Origin: Hemileia vastatrix
Taxonomy: Eukaryota; Basidiomycota; Pucciniomycetes; Pucciniales; Zaghouaniaceae
Assembly (NCBI GenBank): GCA_030280995.1
Contig: JASXTE010000002.1
Coordinates: 1,178,001 to 1,242,000 of the forward strand
DNA length: 64,000 nucleotides
Direction: 5' to 3'
Shown: positions 58,859 through 64,000 of the stretch, in pieces
Position numbering within the stretch: the first letter of the stretch is position 1
How the letters are laid out: every line of letters starts with the position of its first letter
Made by a program: the position numbers and the translations under genes
The notes under the pieces: generated by a model
Databases searched by the model: none
What the model was told of the DNA's origin: nothing
Seen by the model: the letters and a program-made list of their open reading frames with translations, nothing else

Positions 58859-61800
58859 TTAAGGTTTTGGTTTTAAAGGGTATTTAAGATGAAAAGATTT
58901 TAGGAGTTCAGGGGCGTTAGAAACATTGATGGCTGGCTCCCAGGATGTTTTGTCTGAGTCATCAAGGAAGCCTTCCCATTCCACGAGGTATTGAAGTTTC
59001 CCCTTGCGCATTCTTGAATCAAGGATACGGCTTACTTCCCACTCTAGATGGTCTTCTACTTCGACCGGTTCCGGAGGAGGTTGGTTCTTGCCCAGGTATG
59101 TTTCTCGAGCCAGTTCCAGGAGAGATACGTGAAAAACAGGGTGAATAGCCCGCCATTTAGGAGGTAGCTTGAGTCAAAATGCAGTTTTAGAGACTTCAGA
59201 GTCGATTTCGAATGGCCCCAAGCGTTTTTCAGCCAGTTTCTTTGATGGTTGAGTCGTTCAAATGATCCGTGCATTGAGCCATATTTTGTCACCTGGTTTA
59301 AAAGGAGGAGCAGTTTGTCGATGTTTGTCAGCCTGTTCCTTGTACCTTCGAACCGCTAATTCTAGATTTGATTTAAGTTCCTCTTGGAGTCGTGATATGG
59401 TTCAAAGATAATGTTCCGCAGGATGATTAGTTCCTACATGAATTGAATTGAATCGAGGATGTCTTCCATAAACAGTTTCAAAAGGAGATTGTTGTTTCAA
59501 AGAATGAGTCAAGTTATTATAAGCAAATTTGGCCAATGGTAGCCATGTGGTCCAATCGTCTTGTTGGTAACTGACATACATTCGAAGGTATTGTTCGAGA
59601 ATTTGGTTGACCCTTTCTGTTTGCCCATCGGTTTCGGGATGATAGGCTTTGGAGAGGTTCCTCGTGATATTGAGTTGTTGACAAAGTTGAGTCCAGAATG
59701 TGGATACAAACAATGAGCCTCTATCTGAAATAATATCATTAGGTAAGCCGTGTTTGGAAAATACATATTCTAGAAACAATTTTGACAAATCTTCTGCTGT
59801 AGCAGTAGTAGTGGTTTTAATGAAAATAGACATTTTTGAAAATCTATCTACTATTACTAATATAGCATCAAAATCATTAGAAAAAGGAAGTTGAGAAATG
59901 AAATCCATCGATAAAGATTCCCAAGGTTTAGAGGAAATAGGAAGTGGTTGAAGCAACCCATACTTCTGGTGACGGGGAGCCTTATTCCTATTACATTCGT
60001 AACAAGCTTTTATATAGGCCTTGATTTCCCTGGTCATACCTGGCCAGAAGAAATCCCTCGCTATTAACTGGTAGGTTTTATCAACCCCAAAATGACCAGC
60101 TAATGGAGAATCATGTCGACTGTTGAAAATCCATAATTTTATCTCATTGTTGTCAGGTATGACTACTCTACCTTCGAAGACTAATAGACCTGATTCAATA
60201 CTAAATCTTTTGGCCCCTTGCTTTGAGAGTATTTTGTCTTTTAACCCTAAACAATAATCGTCCTTTGACTGAGCTTCGAGGATGTTGGATAGTGGATTTT
60301 GAAACAATTGAATTGTCATCAAATTAAGTTGATGAGTTGTTAACATTGATTTGTTGAAGATTGATTTCACATTTGCTGGATTTTTGTCAGCAAATGCGTC
60401 CCCCCGCTGTGGGTAAACGTCATCCCGACGTGACAAGATATCTGGGACAATGCAGTTATTACCTGGGCGATAGGAAATAGAAAAGGGAAGTTCAGACAGA
60501 AATTCAGCCCACCTGGCTTGACGCCTGGTTAACACTTTGGAAGACATAAAGTATTTCAAAGCATTATGGTCTGTTAAAATTTGAAAAGGACTATCTAGGC
60601 TGAGAAGAAAAGAGCCCCATTTTTTAAGACAGTGAATAATAGCTAAAAGCTCTTTGTCATGAATTTCATAATTTAACTCTGCTGCAATGAGTTTGCGTGA
60701 CTCAAAAGCAACAGAATGAAACAGTTTTGTTTCTGTATTCAATTGAGAGATGACCCCTGCCATTGCATAATCGCTCGCATCTGTCTCAACTATTGTCAAA
60801 ACAGTAGGATCAAAGTGTCAAAGAATTGGAGCTGTGGTGAACGCCGTCTTCAATGCTTTGAATTCCTTTCGCGCTGTAGAAGTAAAAACAAAAGGAATAT
60901 TTTTTCTAAGAAGAGAAGTAAGATTGGAAATAGTTTTAGAGTAATCTTTAATAAATCTTCTATAGAAATTTGAAAAACCCAAAAATCCTTGGAGGGATTT
61001 AACGGATTTTGGCTCAGGCCATTCCAGGACCTTTTGAACTTTTTTGTTGTCCATGACTAAGCCATCAGTGGATAATGTAAAACCCAAAAAATCAATAGAT
61101 TTAAGATGGAATTCGCATTTATTATGCTTGGCGTAGAGTCCATGATCTCGATGTCGATTTAAAACCTGTCAAACATGATGAATATGTTCATCGAGTGTCT
61201 TTGAGAAAATTAAAATATCATCTAAATAGACGAAAACAAATTGTTTGACAACATCTTGAAAGATGTCATTGACAAAAGTTTGAAAAGTAGATGGTGTGTT
61301 AAACAATCCAAAAGGCATAACTAAAAATTCAAAACTACCAAATCTAGTGCGCATTGCAGTCAGTGGTTCATGACCTTCTGCAATGCAAATAAGATTGTAA
61401 GAGCCTCTAAGATCAATTTTAGAAAAGAAATTAGCACCATTAAAAAGGGTAAGAAGCAATGACATAGGAGGAACAGGATATGCATTCTTCTTAGTGACTG
61501 TGTTGAGCTTTCTATAGTCAACACACAACCTAAGACTACCATCCTTCTTTTTTACATAGAGGACAGGGGACCCGGTTGGAGATTTACTGGCTTTGATGAA
61601 ACCTTTGGCTACATTCTCTGCGATGTAGTCTCAAAGAACTTGAGATTCGTCCTTCGACAAAGAATAGACAGGACCTGCAGGAGGTACTGGACCTATTAAC
61701 TCTATCTGATGGTCGTAGGGTCGATGAGGTGGTAACTTATCGGCCTTGCGGATTGAAAAAACATCGAGGAAATCATGATTGCTTTCTGGTAGAGTCGATT

Positions 61801-63693
61801 TAATGGCTTCAACATTGATTTGGTCATCCTCATCATCTTTGAGAGAATCTGTTGAGGGAAGACCAGAATTGAGAGAGCATAATTTGATTACTTCGAGGCA
61901 ATTTAAATCCTCTTCGAGTGAAGTCATCAAGCTAGAAGGGTTAGCCAATTGCTCATTTAAAGAAAGATAAGATGCTTGCAAGTCATATGGAAGAGATTTG
62001 TCCTCTAGTAGGACATTGTCAGGCGGGTTGTTTAACTCCCTATTGACATGCATTGAAGAATTAGAAATATACTTAGTCCGTGGGGTGATAAATCCCCGTG
62101 TCCAGTCAATTTCAGGATTCCAATGCGTTAAAAAGTCATGGCCAAGAATGGTATCGTCCATCCTTGGGGCGTCCAAGACTGTAAGTTCCCACTCAAAGGG
62201 GGGAAAATTCGGAAAGTTGAAAACCCATAAAACTTTCTTACTGACCCAATATTTGGGTTCCTCTGATTCGACCAAATAAATTGGAGTTCAATCAATATCT
62301 GTAAATGTCAGCTGTAACTTCTCGGAAAAAGATAAACTGACAAAAGAAATTGAAGCTCCAGAGTCTATAAGACAACTGAAGGTGATATCCTCCTTAAAAA
62401 GAATGAATCTCAAGCGATTTAAGGCAACTCCAGTCCTTAAGACATGGAGGTTCTGTGCACTGGGAGATATAAGATAGTTTGCTTTGCACACAAGTAAACT
62501 ATCTACTAGTTTTTTGGCTACAAACTAGTACCTTCTCTTTCCTTCAACTTTACACAATCTTCCAGCTTGTGCTTACCCCCACAATACATACATAACCCAT
62601 TATCTGTTTTCCTCTTCCTCTCAGCTTCCTTAAGTTCCCCTTTAGGATCCAGTACTTTACTGATATCGCCTGGGGTCTAGCTTTTTGGTTGAGGTTTGTC
62701 CTTTCCCTTAATAGGTTTAGATTGAGTCGAGGAGGATTGAGCTGTTTGTGGGTGGGAAGAAGGTCCCGATTTGAAATTTAAGCCTTGAGATTTTTTGGCG
62801 TATCGACAATGTTGAAGTCGCCCTTGGTAAACGCCGTCAAGTTTGAGGGTTTGATCCATTAAATCTGTTAAAGTAGTCATCTTCTGACCGTGAAGATTTA
62901 ACTGATCCAGAATCCTCGAAGGAAGTCCTTTTTTGAAATGATACTCGAAGGCAGCATCATTCCAGCCTACTCAAGTTTGAAGCGCTCTGAAGTTCGAGAT
63001 ATATTCAGAGGCTTTCCCATTATCACTCATGCAAAGGAAATAAAGTTCAATTTCTGCGTTGTCAGTTTCCTTAGGGTCACCAAACAACGTGAAGAGTTGG
63101 TCTTCAAACTTTTCCCAGTTATTAATAAGTAAGTGGGTTTCAGCTGAAGAGAGCATGAGAAGATAAGGTTCGAACCATCTTGCTGCTTTTCTGGCCAGGA
63201 ATGAAGAAGCATAAACAACTTTTGATTGGTTGTTATTGAAGTTTCGAGGGTCATTATGGAACAGGAGCTTTCAGGTTTGCAAGAAGGGTCGCAATCTGTC
63301 TGGATGTTCTCCATCAAATTTGTCAGGAGATTTCATAGTAGGAGTTTTGAATTTAGATCCCTCTGAAGAGGTTGAATTTGAAAGGTTCTTCATGAAAAGT
63401 CTCATGAATTCTTCCAGAGAATTGGATGGTCCAGGTTCTGAAGGTTGACCAGAAGGGTGGTTAGCAGGGGCGGATGGTGCCTCGTGCATTGTATCCTCTC
63501 CTTCTTCATCATTACTAGAATCATCGAAGTCTTTTGGGATGTCTTCTACCGATTGGACTGGATGTTGCCGTTCCCTAAAGTCAAGTGGCTCCAAGGAGTG
63601 AGTGCCGGAAACAGACCTAGTGGCTGTTGGCCTGCCTCTGGCGCGAGCTCTAGTAGTAGCGCCTGTAGGAGGAGTGCGTTGAACAGGTGCCAT
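58859..63693 (-). pseudogene. Element D gag-pol with chromodomain
   Basis: Starts MAPVQRTPPTGATTRARARG at 63693. Gag extends to a zinc knuckle, CMYCGGKHKLEDC (C-x2-C-x4-H-x4-C), near 62560. Protease has CLIDSGASISFVS near 62350. RT (61620-61100) has [16 protein letters not shown] and an intact YLDD box. RNase H starts VETDASDYAMAG. Integrase has HDSPLAGHF...CYECN and the catalytic D, D and E (SMDFISQLP, SDRGSLF, PETDGQTERVNQ). The C-terminus (59060-58889) is a chromodomain: VSRILDSRMRKGKLQYLVEW, then SWEPAINV. Chromodomains direct integration to marked chromatin. Stops interrupt it at about eight places; six are TGA where CGA fits and two are TAG where CAG fits. Confidence 0.92.
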
Positions 63694-63755
63694 TTTAAGA
63701 ATTTAGAGAAAACACCTGAAAAGTGACGTAGTAGTGCAAAGAATGAGAACTACGG

Positions 63756-63769
63756 AGAATTAAATTATA
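63756..63769 (-). promoter_or_regulatory. Primer-binding site of D, complementary to its own transcript start
   Basis: TATAATTTAATTCT on the minus strand, one base after the LTR end at 63771. It does not start with TGG and fits no tRNA. It is exactly complementary to the inferred transcript 5' end, as in self-primed Tf1/sushi elements. Confidence 0.6.
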
Positions 63770-63770
63770 C

Positions 63771-64000
63771 TGTCACTGGACAACATACGCACAAGTTCGA
63801 GGATGTTCCTGCAAGTGAGATAAAAGGTTCAGATACTTCTTTGAAGCACAGAGGAATAGTTCGAGGAAGTGGTTCAAAGATGTCTCAAAGGAAGAACTAC
63901 TGCTTCGAGTTATGTTCGAAAAGGATTCTAATATAATTGAACAGTAATATTAAAATTCTTAAGATCTCACAAAGGGTTGGAAAACTCAACAATCAAAGAT
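63771..64000 (-). repeat. 5' LTR of element D, truncated by window end
   Basis: About half of the 457-bp LTR. It aligns with 55905-56140. Differences are mostly at CpG, especially TCGA. Confidence 0.88.

Larger units (their letters stand above)
55905..64000 (-). mobile_element. Element D, Ty3 chromovirus with antisense gene, cut by window edge
   Basis: Left (3') LTR at 55905-56361 and the start of the right (5') LTR at 63771-64000. Gag, protease, RT, RNase H, integrase and chromodomain are in order on the minus strand. Between the chromodomain end (58859) and the 3' LTR lie a MITE and a spliced gene on the plus strand. D sits inside the satellite array. The right part of the 5' LTR and the right flank are outside the window. 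Confidence 0.9.

Overview
The window is eukaryotic, AT-rich and dominated by transposons. The one ordinary gene has eleven exons with short GT-AG introns. It encodes a fungal PhyA-type histidine acid phosphatase. Nested Ty3 and Ty1 retrotransposons surround it, and C-to-T decay is concentrated at TCGA sites. Together these point to a basidiomycete, most likely a rust fungus (Pucciniales) with a TE-expanded genome. The species assignment is inference.

Layout. 1-21.1 kb is a nest built on one large Ty3-like element, 'A' (5' LTR 2459-3720, gag-protease, RT-RNase H, integrase, 3' LTR 19867-21094). Its 5' LTR abuts a 'D'-family LTR (2007-2458), which is itself cut by minus-strand element 'F' (LTR 917-2006, tRNA-Lys-type primer site, gag running off the left edge). 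A's pol is split between RNase H and integrase by 'B' (8303-14099), a gag-only non-autonomous element whose 3' region carries three conserved hairpins and about fifteen copies of a 22-bp motif. Between A's integrase and 3' LTR are two antisense genes, each with a TATAAATA box and cysteine clusters and one with clear introns. One of them is interrupted by a solo LTR. 21.1-24.2 kb holds copia debris, a possible Harbinger transposase fragment and a fold-back. 24.4-28.3 kb holds a CACTA-like MITE and the phosphatase gene.

29-37.8 kb is three decayed Ty1/copia pieces (G complete with 288-bp LTRs; H and I fragments). 38.9-47.4 kb is a full Ty3/gypsy element J with an ACTTC target duplication. 49-55.9 kb is a satellite array of about 607-bp monomers, each with a palindrome of up to 46 bp. 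55.9-64 kb is chromovirus D (minus strand), inserted in the satellite. It has an intact YLDD, a C-terminal chromodomain, a probable self-primed replication start, and a spliced antisense gene encoding a Zn2Cys6-like cysteine cluster. A second CACTA-like MITE lies inside it.

How it fits together. Almost every pol frame is broken, and in D six of eight stops look like CGA-to-TGA in a TCGA context. The two D LTRs differ mostly at CpG/TCGA sites, sometimes deaminated on opposite strands, which suggests a RIP-like defence. The most unusual signals are the antisense cysteine-cluster genes shared by two unrelated Ty3 lineages, the palindromic satellite, B's structured repeat region, and D's self-priming arrangement.
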